Shown piece after piece: positions 8,233 to 16,632 of a DNA stretch of 64,000 bases; the first letter of the stretch is position 1, and every line of letters begins with the position of its first letter. The stretch spans positions 23,095 to 87,094 of the forward strand of contig CAZBPM010000021.1 in NCBI GenBank assembly GCA_964493785.1, in the 5' to 3' direction. The stretch is from Hyphomicrobium_A sp964493785. Its GTDB lineage: Bacteria > Pseudomonadota > Alphaproteobacteria > Rhizobiales > Hyphomicrobiaceae. A model generated the notes under the pieces. That model searched no databases and was not told where the DNA came from. It saw only the letters and a program-made list of their open reading frames with translations. The position numbers and the translations under genes were made by a program.

Positions 8233-9264
8233 TTAGACCTTCCTGAATAACACCGCCCCGAGCAGCGCGATATTACCCGCCAAATGCTGGCGGCGAATTC
8301 CTGAGGCCATGAAGGCCGCCACGCGCTTGCCCAATTTCGGCGCCCGCATATCGCCGAACGCGGACAACAGCTCCGCTGCTTCCCGCGTCAGCAGGTGACT
8401 GCAGCATTCTAGGGCTTGAAGGTTCATGTCGTTCCAGCGGGCGAACCTGCCATCCACAACCATTCGAACGCGATGCAATTGGGCATGAACGCCTCTATTG
8501 CAGCCGATGCTGTTCTCGCCGTGCTGGCGGTAGTCGAGCTGCGGCTCGCGATCGTAGCTGAACCGGCCGCCGCAACCTGTCGCCAGGAGATATGCCCACC
8601 AGTCGTGGGAGACGGCGTCGACGACCCCGGCCTCCTCGAGAAGCCGTTTCATGGGTCTGTTGAACAGCATCGTATTGGCGCCGGCAATGCTCTGAACCAG
8701 GGCATTGGCGAAAGCGGGGGGAGAACGGAACAGCGGCGAGTGTCCTGAAGCTTTCCCATTTTTGGAGACGATCCGCGTCCGGCCGCCGTACACCGCTGGC
8801 ACGCAATCAGGTTGCGATCCAATCCAGGAAACGGCGCGGGCGAGCTTGTTGGCGCCCCAGATGTCGTCCTGATCGCAGAACGCAAATAGATCCCCGTCCA
8901 GCGTCGGATCGATCGCCAGAGTGAGAAAATTCACAGTCGGGCCGCGCTGCGGGCCGGTGCGGATCTCGACCTCCTGCGCCACTCGGGCGGCAAACCGATT
9001 GACGATAGTGAGAGTATCGTCGCTCGATCCATCGTCGGAAACGATGAGGCGCCAGTTCTTGTGCGTTTGATGCTCGAGGGAGGCAAGTTGTGCCGCCAGG
9101 AAGCGCGCGCCGTTGAACGTGCACAGCAGGATCGTGACCAGAGGCTCCCCCTCTGGCGTCGGCAGCGGTGCGCCTCCCGCGACCAACGTCGGGCCGCATT
9201 TTACCTCGCTGCCACCCTGCAGACGGCTCACGTGTTCCTCTGAGGTGCCGCGGGATTCCAACAT
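8233..9264 (-). CDS. Family 2 glycosyltransferase (alpha-L-rhamnosyltransferase-like)
   Basis: The 343-residue protein has the GT2 signatures VTILLCTFNGARFL, HQTHKNWRLIVSDDGSSDDT, and the DxD-like FAFCDQDDIWGANKLARA, followed by the HDWWAYLLATGCGG segment and DYRQHGENSIG. This pattern is common in RfbF/RgpF-type rhamnosyltransferases of O-antigen loci. I start at the ATG at 9264, two bases after the stop of the upstream O-antigen ligase-like gene; a longer frame into that gene adds 21 unconserved residues. Together the two genes look like one transcript. Donor specificity is inferred from the rml genes. Confidence 0.85.
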   Translation of the reverse strand: MLESRGTSEEHVSRLQGGSEVKCGPTLVAGGAPLPTPEGEPLVTILLCTFNGARFLAAQLASLEHQTHKNWRLIVSDDGSSDDTLTIVNRFAARVAQEVEIRTGPQRGPTVNFLTLAIDPTLDGDLFAFCDQDDIWGANKLARAVSWIGSQPDCVPAVYGGRTRIVSKNGKASGHSPLFRSPPAFANALVQSIAGANTMLFNRPMKRLLEEAGVVDAVSHDWWAYLLATGCGGRFSYDREPQLDYRQHGENSIGCNRGVHAQLHRVRMVVDGRFARWNDMNLQALECCSHLLTREAAELLSAFGDMRAPKLGKRVAAFMASGIRRQHLAGNIALLGAVLFRKV

Positions 9265-9266
9265 GC

Positions 9267-10556
9267 CTATAGCTCTTGCTCCCGCTGAGTGAGGGCAACC
9301 ATTGCGAATACAAATCCGAACAGGCACATGAGCCAGATCTGCCAGATGTTGTAGCTGGACGTGATGGCCGTGGCTGCAGCAGCAAATAGCGCGAATACGG
9401 CAGGCTGCTGTGTTGACGGAATTCTTCCGATTTCGCGCAGTAGAACCAGTCCAAGCACGGCAAACAACGCCGCGCCGACGGCGCCCAACTCGTACCAGAC
9501 CTGCAGATAGACGTTATGCGGGTGCGCAATGTTGAACCCAACGTCATCAATCCAGGCGTCCGGGGCTCCGCCCATTGCCGGCGTGAGGTAATATGTCATT
9601 CCGGCGCCCGTGCCGAACCAGGGCGAGGCCGAAACCAGATCTGCTATGCGGCCCCAGATGACGATCCGCAGCTGCGCCGAGAGCTGCAGCCATTCCGAGT
9701 TCTGCATGTCCAGAGCGCGCAACAGATGTGCGATCGGCACGATCAGGAGTGTCGCCGCCAGCCAAGCCGCTGCAAGACAAGCCCGCAGCCCCGTGCGCCA
9801 AACAGCGGCGAAAAGGTAGGCAAGGAAGCCTGCGTTCAAGGCCAGGATATTCGTCTGTCCCGTGCTGAACAGAACCGCAAACGTGCTCAGCCCGACGAGA
9901 GCACAGCCCATCGCGACCTGCTGAGTGCGCGTCCGCAGCGTCGTCAGTGCAAGCAGGCCCGGCCAGAGCAGCAGCGGTATTGGGAATGCATTGCGCTTGA
10001 GATCATCGGTATGGACCGCGATCAGATGCCCATCCCGCCAGGTGAAATAGCGCGCCGGCTCAAGCATCCCCGGTTCGAGCTGCAGCAGATTGTAGACCCA
10101 GATCTTGATCGCCTGGTCCGAGGCGGCTTCGGCAGCCGAGTAGCCCACGCCGACCAGAAGCCCGACCCACAAGCCTTCCCGCATATGCAGCTTGTTTTGA
10201 TATTGCTCGGTGCGGCAGAGTTGAGCCAGCGTCAAGCTGCCGACCGCGATCAGCATCCCCAGCCCGGAGATCAAAAGTGCCTGTTGCGGGAACGGAGCCC
10301 ACAGACTGCTGATGGCGGCGTAGCCCAGTAACGCGATCAGCCCCACCGCTGCGTTCGACAAGGGGGGGCGCGTTCGCCAAGCCTCACCGCTGTAGACCGC
10401 CGCTACGATGGCAGCGACCAGCAAGACGGGTAGAAAAATCTGTATGGTCTTGGCGCTGACCAGACATGCCGGCACCGCGACGACAATGATGGTTCCCAGG
10501 ATTATGCCGCGAGCGCGCGACGTAAGTGATGTGGTAGCGGAGAGGCTTGAAAACAC
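9267..10556 (-). CDS. O-antigen ligase / Wzy-like polymerase family membrane protein
   Basis: This 429-residue protein has about 10-12 hydrophobic segments and one large loop between about residues 260 and 350. The family mark is FNIAHPHNVYLQVWYELG after that loop, preceded by GTGAGMTYYL, typical of the Wzy_C domain shared by O-antigen ligases (WaaL) and polymerases (Wzy). Such proteins act at the periplasmic face of the inner membrane on undecaprenyl-linked glycans. Sequence alone does not separate ligase from polymerase. It is followed two bases later by a glycosyltransferase and is divergent from a truncated rfbC. Confidence 0.85.
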   Translation of the reverse strand: MFSSLSATTSLTSRARGIILGTIIVVAVPACLVSAKTIQIFLPVLLVAAIVAAVYSGEAWRTRPPLSNAAVGLIALLGYAAISSLWAPFPQQALLISGLGMLIAVGSLTLAQLCRTEQYQNKLHMREGLWVGLLVGVGYSAAEAASDQAIKIWVYNLLQLEPGMLEPARYFTWRDGHLIAVHTDDLKRNAFPIPLLLWPGLLALTTLRTRTQQVAMGCALVGLSTFAVLFSTGQTNILALNAGFLAYLFAAVWRTGLRACLAAAWLAATLLIVPIAHLLRALDMQNSEWLQLSAQLRIVIWGRIADLVSASPWFGTGAGMTYYLTPAMGGAPDAWIDDVGFNIAHPHNVYLQVWYELGAVGAALFAVLGLVLLREIGRIPSTQQPAVFALFAAAATAITSSYNIWQIWLMCLFGFVFAMVALTQREQEL

Positions 10557-10667
10557 ATGTCCCTCTCGTGCTCTCCCGTCCAGCGGATGGACTTGGATTG
10601 GCGCAATTCAACATTAAAAAAACGAAAGCCAGAGACCACAAAACCGCCTCCTTGCTAGGACTCTCGC

Positions 10668-11108
10668 ATGAAGATTCTGCCGACCGCTCTTGCCCAGGTC
10701 AAGCTCGTTATCCCCAACCTATTTCGCGATGAGCGAGGGTGTTTCTGCGAGGCGTACAGCGAACATGCGTTCGCGGAGTTCATCCAGCGCGACGTGCGCT
10801 TCGTGCAGGACAACCACACGCGCTCGGAGATGGCTGGTGTCGTGCGAGGTCTTCATTTTCAGATCGAGCCGCGAGCACAAGTTAAGCTCGCACGCGTTGT
10901 CGCGGGGGCGATCCTCGATATAGCTGTCGATATCCGCATAGGCTCGCCCACGTTCGGGCGGCACATGAGCGCGCGCCTCACCGCCGACAACCGCGTCCAG
11001 GCTTGGATTCCGCCCGGTCGCGAGAAGCCCAGGGCAGCTCGCAATTCGCTTCGCGAAACCGCCCGATCGGCGGGCGTATCCCTTACCTCCCTCGCGCGTC
11101 CCGGATAG
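10668..11108 (+). pseudogene. rmlC (rfbC) second copy, 3'-truncated
   Basis: The frame opens with a normal RmlC N-terminus: VKLVIPNLFRDERGCFCEAY, FVQDNHTRSEMAGVVRGLHF, and an LARVVAGAILDIAVDIR segment up to VQAWIPPG at about base 11020. In the intact copy the next residues are FAHGFCTL and a further 60 or so that complete the cupin and carry the active-site Tyr. Here the frame runs instead into about 28 unrelated Arg-rich residues. About one third of the enzyme is missing, so it should be inactive. The 3' breakpoint lies near the convergent end of a membrane protein gene. Confidence 0.88.
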
Positions 11109-11167
11109 GCGTTGCAAAGTGCGTGGCTCGACTGCTTGCCCCGCACGGCGAAGCCGACAATCCGGCG

Positions 11168-12505
11168 CTATAATCCGGTCGCAACATACGCGATGGCGAA
11201 TGCGAAAACGAATGCCAGGGTTGGATTGAGCCCGGCCGGATTCGCCGTCAGCAATGTATTCACGACGAGCAGGGCCCCGGTGCAGAAAAGCACGCCGATC
11301 ATCGCGCTGCGCGTCTGCTCGCACCTCGACCACCGCACCATGCGCGGCACATGAAGCAGGCCGACGAGACCGATCACCCCCGTCGCAGCAAGCAGCCCCC
11401 GAAGCAGCAGCGGCGGCAAAGAGTTGAGGAAGGCGATCGGCTCGCCGACGATATGCTCATTTGCGATCCACGCGAGTTGAGCCAGCGATCCTCCCGGCTG
11501 CGCCAGTGCAGCCGGAAAGATCACGTTTGCGCCGTGATGAACGTAGGCGCCCGGCGTGTAGTAGCCAAAGCTCGTCACCGTAGCTTCCGGGAGGATGCCG
11601 CTCGCGATGTTGCCGAGGATAGGGATCGGCAGGGTGATGCCGGCCCACCACGCAGAACCTTCGACCTCGTTGAAAGCGACGCGCTCGGCCAGATGCCAGC
11701 TCATATGGCGTCCGATGGCCGATAGGTCGTACTGAGCCGCACTCGATGCCGAGAGCATGCCGGCAAGAGCGGCTCCCGCAGCAACCAGCAGCGCGACGCC
11801 GACCAGCGCCTCTCTCCTCGATCTGTCGCCCAGTGCCACCAACAGCGCCGCTGCGACCGGCGCAACCACGAGAAAAGTGGGCTCGAAAAGCGATGTTATG
11901 GCGATGCAGATACCGGCGCCGATAGCCCGCAGCATTCCGGGGCGGAGCAGCGCGGTCGCAATGAGATAAAAGGAGAGCAGCGCGCCCGCCTGATACCAGG
12001 TCACGGGTACGAGCGTTGCCGCAGAATCTCCGTAGCGCCCGCAAGCGGCGGCCAGCAGCGCGGTCAGGGCGGCCACCTCTACGGAGCGCGACAATTGCCA
12101 GGCCAGCGCGTAAGCGAGCACGAGCGCCGCGACGGCCAGAAGGAACTGCACAGCAATCAGCACCCGCCCCGCAGTTCCGAAACGGCAACCCTGGCCGTTC
12201 GGCACGCAGTTCAATCCATCTGCAAAATCGGGACTGAGGCGGGCGGCGGCTGCCAAAACCATCGGGTATCCGGGAGCGCGAAGCTGCAGGACATCGGCCG
12301 GCTTCGAGCCCGCATGCATCGCGTGGGCAGTCAGAAGACTGGCGCGGTCGCCTTCGGCCGCGTCCGGTTCGCCACTGAAATATGCGGCGCCCATCATCGT
12401 GACGGCGAGCGCAACCAGGAGACCGAGCAGCAGGATGCGTGGCGAGGCTTTCCAATGCAGACGCGGAACAGTTCGGCGGCGCTCCACGTAGGCTGCCGAC
12501 GACAT
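11168..12505 (-). CDS. Multi-pass membrane protein, GT-C glycosyltransferase-like
   Basis: Starting at the ATG at 12505, the 445-residue product has about 9-11 hydrophobic segments. The first is at residues 24-42, followed by a loop with EGDRASLLTAHAMHAG and LRAPGYPMVLAAAA, which resembles the first periplasmic loop of ArnT/GT39-type GT-C enzymes that use polyprenyl-phosphate sugars. I see no complete catalytic signature, so the assignment is by topology and locus only. The start overlaps the stop of the upstream SDR gene by one base (TGATG), which supports both this start and co-transcription. The 120 or so residues the frame could gain upstream overlap the SDR gene and are not real. Confidence 0.65.
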   Translation of the reverse strand: MSSAAYVERRRTVPRLHWKASPRILLLGLLVALAVTMMGAAYFSGEPDAAEGDRASLLTAHAMHAGSKPADVLQLRAPGYPMVLAAAARLSPDFADGLNCVPNGQGCRFGTAGRVLIAVQFLLAVAALVLAYALAWQLSRSVEVAALTALLAAACGRYGDSAATLVPVTWYQAGALLSFYLIATALLRPGMLRAIGAGICIAITSLFEPTFLVVAPVAAALLVALGDRSRREALVGVALLVAAGAALAGMLSASSAAQYDLSAIGRHMSWHLAERVAFNEVEGSAWWAGITLPIPILGNIASGILPEATVTSFGYYTPGAYVHHGANVIFPAALAQPGGSLAQLAWIANEHIVGEPIAFLNSLPPLLLRGLLAATGVIGLVGLLHVPRMVRWSRCEQTRSAMIGVLFCTGALLVVNTLLTANPAGLNPTLAFVFAFAIAYVATGL

Positions 12506-13338
12506 CAATGGTACCTCCGGCTCGCAACTGAAAACAGAGGTTCGATCAGCGGGTCCGGGAACGTGCGGATCCCAAAATACATGAGGCGATTGAGTAGCCC
12601 GGGGACGACCGTAGCCTGTCCGGTGACGAGTCCGCGATAGGCGGCCTTGGCGACGGTTTCCGGAGTGGTTTTCCAAAAGTGGTGCCACTGGGGCCCGTCG
12701 GTGGTGACAAAATCTGTGGCGACGAAACCGGGAAGTGCGACGCAGCTGCTGACGCCGCGTGCCCGGCATTCCTCGTGCATGGCGACCGAAAAGGCGCGAA
12801 GGAAGGCTTTCGAAGCTCCATATGTTGCGAGAGTTGGTGCGGGCATCAGCGCCGCGAGCGACGAAAGCCAAAGCACCCCGCCCCCGGTCGCTGCCATATC
12901 CGGCAGGAACATCTTCGTCAGCCGCACAGGCGCCAGAACATTGGTCGAAATCACCCGTTCCATCTCAACGACGCCGGTGAGTTCAATCTCTCCCGACGAC
13001 CAGCACGCAGCGTTGTTGACGAGATATTTGACCGAGACTCCGTCCCGCTCCATCGCCTCCCGGAGATTTTCCGTTGCGCCGTCCGCGCTCACATCGACCG
13101 CGTATGTGCGCACCGGAACCTGGAAGTCGCGCTGCAATTCCTGGGCAGTGCGCTGAAGCGCATCGCCGTGGCGGGCAACGAGACACACGGCATGGCCCCG
13201 CCCCGCAAACTCTGACGCTAGAGCTCGTCCGATACCCCGCGAAGCCCCGGTGACGATCACCGCTCCACGGAGGTCCTGGTCTGAGCGGCTTTCGGAGCCT
13301 GATGCCATTTTTACCTGCGTTGAGCGGGCAGCCCGCAT
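12505..13338 (-). CDS. SDR-family NAD(P)-dependent oxidoreductase
   Basis: A classical short-chain dehydrogenase of 277 residues. It has TGASRGIG at about 30-37, an acidic-strand region with VDVSADG, NNAACWSSG, the catalytic serine strand WLSSLAALMPAP and YGASKAFLRAF (Tyr-x3-Lys). LPGFVATDFVT follows as expected. An alternative start is the internal Met11. It is coupled by a one-base overlap to the GT-C-like membrane protein, so it may act on a sugar or lipid precursor of the same locus. The substrate cannot be told. The C-terminal MYFGIRTFPDPLIEPLF resembles the membrane-proximal tail of DltE/YqjQ-like SDRs that act on lipids. Confidence 0.82.
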   Translation of the reverse strand: MRAARSTQVKMASGSESRSDQDLRGAVIVTGASRGIGRALASEFAGRGHAVCLVARHGDALQRTAQELQRDFQVPVRTYAVDVSADGATENLREAMERDGVSVKYLVNNAACWSSGEIELTGVVEMERVISTNVLAPVRLTKMFLPDMAATGGGVLWLSSLAALMPAPTLATYGASKAFLRAFSVAMHEECRARGVSSCVALPGFVATDFVTTDGPQWHHFWKTTPETVAKAAYRGLVTGQATVVPGLLNRLMYFGIRTFPDPLIEPLFSVASRRYH

Positions 13339-13411
13339 GTGATGCTGGCACGAATTCCCGCCGTGGCCCTCTGGCTACGAGCCTTTTTCCCCGGCTTTCA
13401 CCGTCAACTCG

Positions 13412-14143
13412 TCAAGGCACCGCGGGCTCCGACAGGCGATGCAACTGCTCCGGCAGTTGGCGCGTGAGTGCATCGAGCCTGGAATTGACTCGCACAAGCA
13501 TGATGTTTCCGCCCGACGTGATGCGGCGATAGCCGCGTTCATCGAGGAACGCGAAGCAGTCTTGCTCCCATTCGCCGCGATTGTCCTCGATGATGAGAAG
13601 CTCGGGCCACAACGCGGGCGCTGCTGCCTCGAAGAAGGGAATGATGGCTCGGTCCTCCGCGCCTTCAATGTCGGCCTTCAAGGCATCGATGCGCTCAAAG
13701 CCCGCCTCCCGCACGACGTCGATCAGGGTGCGCGTCCGCATGCGCACGATGCTGCGCTGGCCGCGGCCGCGGCGCTCCGTGTGGAGCGAGGTGTATCCAA
13801 GGTTGCTGCTGTCCACGGCGAATTCAGCATCACCATCCAGATCGGAAATCGCCGTTTCGGCAATGAGGACGTGAAGATTGTTCAGCGCGATGTTGTCCCG
13901 CAGACGCACCAGCATCGCCGGCTGGGGCTCAATGGCAAGAATCCGCGCGTCCGGACCAGCCAGACGTCCCACAAAAATGGAATAGATGCCCGCGTTTGCA
14001 CCGAGATCGACGAATTGAAAGCCCTGACCCACGACAGACTGCAGCACGGCGAGCTCTTGCCGATCGAAGAACTGCGGGGTGATCATGAGCCGCCGTTCGC
14101 ACGCGTTGTCCTTGAGCCACAGTCGCATGCGCAGCCCAAACAC
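13412..14143 (-). CDS. FkbM-family SAM-dependent methyltransferase
   Basis: The protein has the FkbM methyltransferase pattern: ACERRLMITPQFFDRQEL, FVDLGANAGIYSIFVGRLAG (SAM-binding glycine motif), ILAIEPQPAMLVRLRDNI, then KADIEGAEDRAI and ELLIIEDNRGEW. Such enzymes O-methylate sugars or polyketides. The GTG at 14143 is the last usual start codon, but it has no ribosome site and the reading frame stays open upstream to 14377 with sensible sequence (for example WAGRRIASLLRHVVK and GPVDVQVFG). That upstream part has no ATG, GTG or TTG; a CTG at 14230 preceded by GGAGG is a candidate. The true N-terminus is therefore probably longer than given. Confidence 0.78.
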   Translation of the reverse strand: MFGLRMRLWLKDNACERRLMITPQFFDRQELAVLQSVVGQGFQFVDLGANAGIYSIFVGRLAGPDARILAIEPQPAMLVRLRDNIALNNLHVLIAETAISDLDGDAEFAVDSSNLGYTSLHTERRGRGQRSIVRMRTRTLIDVVREAGFERIDALKADIEGAEDRAIIPFFEAAAPALWPELLIIEDNRGEWEQDCFAFLDERGYRRITSGGNIMLVRVNSRLDALTRQLPEQLHRLSEPAVP

Positions 14144-14632
14144 CTGAACGTCGACCGGTCCGGTAGCCCTGGTCTTTACTACGTGCCGCAGCAGGCTGGC
14201 GATCCGTCGGCCCGCCCAATTTGGCGACAGTGCACCTCCGAGGCGACGGGCAGCCGTTTGCAGGAGCGTCGGCGGGCGTCCTCCGAATGGGACGCGGTCA
14301 ACGGATTGCCGTGGGTATGTGTCGCCGACGATGCCCGTTCCCCTCCACGGCCCGATCGTCGTAATGACGCTTGAGGCTTATAGCAGGATACTGCCGTGCG
14401 TCTGGCCCCGTAAACAGACGCCGACGGGCGGCGGCACACAGTTTTTCTCATTTGCGTGACGGGGAGATCTCGGCGCGGCTTGCCCAGCTCCCGTCCGAAA
14501 CCATGAGAGTGGTTTTAACACGTCAAATCCTGCATGACGGTTGCAAGGCACGGAAAGCGTGAGAGTATCCTGCCATTGGGTTGCTCTCGGCACGACTCGC
14601 CAATTTTTCAAGCATAAGCATAAGAGATACGA

Positions 14633-16060
14633 ATGATTATTCCTGTGATTTTGTCCGGCGGCTCCGGTACCAGGCTCTGGCCGTTGTCGCGATCCATGTA
14701 CCCCAAGCAATTTATCCGCTTCTTCAAGAGCGGCTCGCTTCTGGGCTCCACATTGCGCCGTGTCGCCGGTGGCGATTTCACGCCCCCGATCATCATCTGC
14801 AACAACGACCACCGATTCCTCGTCCGCGAGGAGCTGTCGGCCGCGGCCATGAAGGCAGAGGCGATCATTCTGGAGCCCGTGGCGCGCAATACGGCGCCGG
14901 CAGTGGCGATTGCGGCTTTGGCCGCCCTGCAGAAATCGCCCGATGCTGTCATCGCCGTCATGCCCTCGGACCATGCCGTGAGGGATGTTGCGTCATTTGT
15001 ATCGACGCTCAGGCGCGCCGCCGACATCGCAGCAACAGGTCGGCTGGTGTTGTTCGGCATCGTTCCGACGTGTCCGCACACCGGCTACGGCTACATCCGC
15101 CGCGGGGCGCCGCTCAGCGACGCCGCCACCGCGTTCACCGTCGATGCGTTTTTCGAGAAGCCGACCCGCTCCGTCGCCGAAGGCTACCTTGAGGACGGCA
15201 CCTATTACTGGAACAGCGGAATCTTCGTGCTGCACGCACGCACGTTCATCGACGAACTGAGGAAGCTGGCTCCCGGAATCCTCGATGCGGCGCGGGCCGC
15301 TTTCGATGGCGCGGCTCCGGATCTGGAGTTCCTTCGCTTGAATCACGCCGAATTCGCGCGCTGTCCCGGCATTTCCATCGACTATGCCGTCATGGAGAAG
15401 ACGAGCCGGGCCGTCGTGCTCCCTATCGACATCGGCTGGAGCGATGTCGGCTCGTGGGCGTCGCTGTGGGAGCACGCGCCCCGCGACGAGCGGAACAATG
15501 CCGTGGAGGGTGACGCCATACTCGTCGACGCGGAAGATTGCCTCATCCACTCCGAACGCTCGCTGGTGGCAGCCATGGGTGTGAAGGGCCTCGTCATCGT
15601 CGATACGCCGGACGCCCTTCTCGTCGCCGATCAGTCGCGCGCACAGGACGTCTCGCAAATTGTGTCGCGCCTGAAGGAAATGGGGCGCAAGGAACACGAG
15701 CAGCACATCCGCAGCTATCGTCCTTGGGGGTTCTTCGAAACGCTCAGCATCGGCGGGCGTTTCCAGGTCAAGCTTCTGCACGTCAAGCCGGGTGGACAGC
15801 TGTCAATGCAAATGCACCACCATCGCTCCGAGCATTGGGTCGTCGTGCGCGGCACAGCGAAAGTGACGCGAGGAGACGCGACGCAACTCGTTCAGGAGAA
15901 CGAAAGCGTATACATCACTGCGACGCAATGGCATCGCCTCGAGAACCCCGGCAAGGTGCCGCTCGACATCATCGAGGTGCAGATTGGCACCTATCTCGGC
16001 GAGGACGATATAATCCGCGGCGATGACATCTATCACCGCGCCGCGCATGAGACGCGATGA
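14633..16060 (+). CDS. manC: Mannose-1-phosphate guanylyltransferase / mannose-6-phosphate isomerase (ManC)
   Basis: This is a bifunctional type II enzyme of 475 residues that makes mannose-6-phosphate and GDP-mannose. The N-terminal pyrophosphorylase has LSGGSGTRLWPLSR at residues 7-20 and MYPKQF, then EPVARNTAPAVAIAAL, MPSDHAV, FFEKPTR and YYWNSGIFV. The C-terminal cupin isomerase carries RPWGFFETL, FQVKLLHVKPGGQLSMQMHH, HWVVVRGTAKV and ENESVYI. Length is typical (about 470). It is the first gene right of the divergent FkbM gene and supplies GDP-mannose for the polysaccharide made by this locus; genes for GDP-mannose conversion are not in the window. Confidence 0.95.
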   Translation: MIIPVILSGGSGTRLWPLSRSMYPKQFIRFFKSGSLLGSTLRRVAGGDFTPPIIICNNDHRFLVREELSAAAMKAEAIILEPVARNTAPAVAIAALAALQKSPDAVIAVMPSDHAVRDVASFVSTLRRAADIAATGRLVLFGIVPTCPHTGYGYIRRGAPLSDAATAFTVDAFFEKPTRSVAEGYLEDGTYYWNSGIFVLHARTFIDELRKLAPGILDAARAAFDGAAPDLEFLRLNHAEFARCPGISIDYAVMEKTSRAVVLPIDIGWSDVGSWASLWEHAPRDERNNAVEGDAILVDAEDCLIHSERSLVAAMGVKGLVIVDTPDALLVADQSRAQDVSQIVSRLKEMGRKEHEQHIRSYRPWGFFETLSIGGRFQVKLLHVKPGGQLSMQMHHHRSEHWVVVRGTAKVTRGDATQLVQENESVYITATQWHRLENPGKVPLDIIEVQIGTYLGEDDIIRGDDIYHRAAHETR

Positions 16061-16121
16061 TTGCCCCGGTCCGGCTGCCCGTGAAATGGTACCGGTTGAG
16101 AATTGCAGAGGAACTCGCTCC

Positions 16122-16607
16122 ATGACCAACCCGCTGCCGCGCGCCTGCAAGAGCATCAACGATCTCAACGTCGGCGACACCTTCCGGCTCGACTATTCGA
16201 TCAGCGACAGCGACGTACAAAAGTTCGGCGAGATCTCGGGCGACTTCAATCCAGCGCACTTCGACGAGGAGTACGCAAAGGGCACCGTCTTCAAGAACCG
16301 TATCGCGCACGGCATGATCTCCCTCGCCAAGTTTTCCGGTGTTTTCGGCATGGACGTGCCCGGCCTCGGCGCGATCTGGGGCGGCCAGAACGTGAAGTTT
16401 CTCGCTCCCGTGCAGATCAACGAGACTTACACCGCCGTCGCCACCGTCAAGGAGAAGGGCGAGCGCAACGTCATTTTCTCTTGCTGGGTCGAGGACAAGG
16501 ACGGCAAGCACATGCTCGAGGGCGAGGGCGTGCTTTATCCCATCCCGCAGAAGGTGAAGGACAAGCTCGAGGCCGACGGCGCTTTGAAAACGCTGCTCGC
16601 CAAATAG
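16122..16607 (+). CDS. MaoC-like (R)-specific enoyl-CoA hydratase
   Basis: A single hot-dog fold of 161 residues. The hydratase-2 motif is clear: SGDFNPAHFDEEYA with the catalytic Asp and His, followed by FKNRIAHGMI. The PhaJ-type enzymes hydrate trans-2-enoyl-CoA to (R)-3-hydroxyacyl-CoA and can feed PHA synthase, which is encoded at 60931-62778. I chose the ATG at 16122, since earlier in-frame codons overlap the manC end and are not conserved. It could also act in another acyl-CoA pathway, because MaoC proteins are diverse. Confidence 0.85.
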   Translation: MTNPLPRACKSINDLNVGDTFRLDYSISDSDVQKFGEISGDFNPAHFDEEYAKGTVFKNRIAHGMISLAKFSGVFGMDVPGLGAIWGGQNVKFLAPVQINETYTAVATVKEKGERNVIFSCWVEDKDGKHMLEGEGVLYPIPQKVKDKLEADGALKTLLAK

Positions 16608-16632
16608 GCGGGCACCTCCCCAGCCAACTCCG

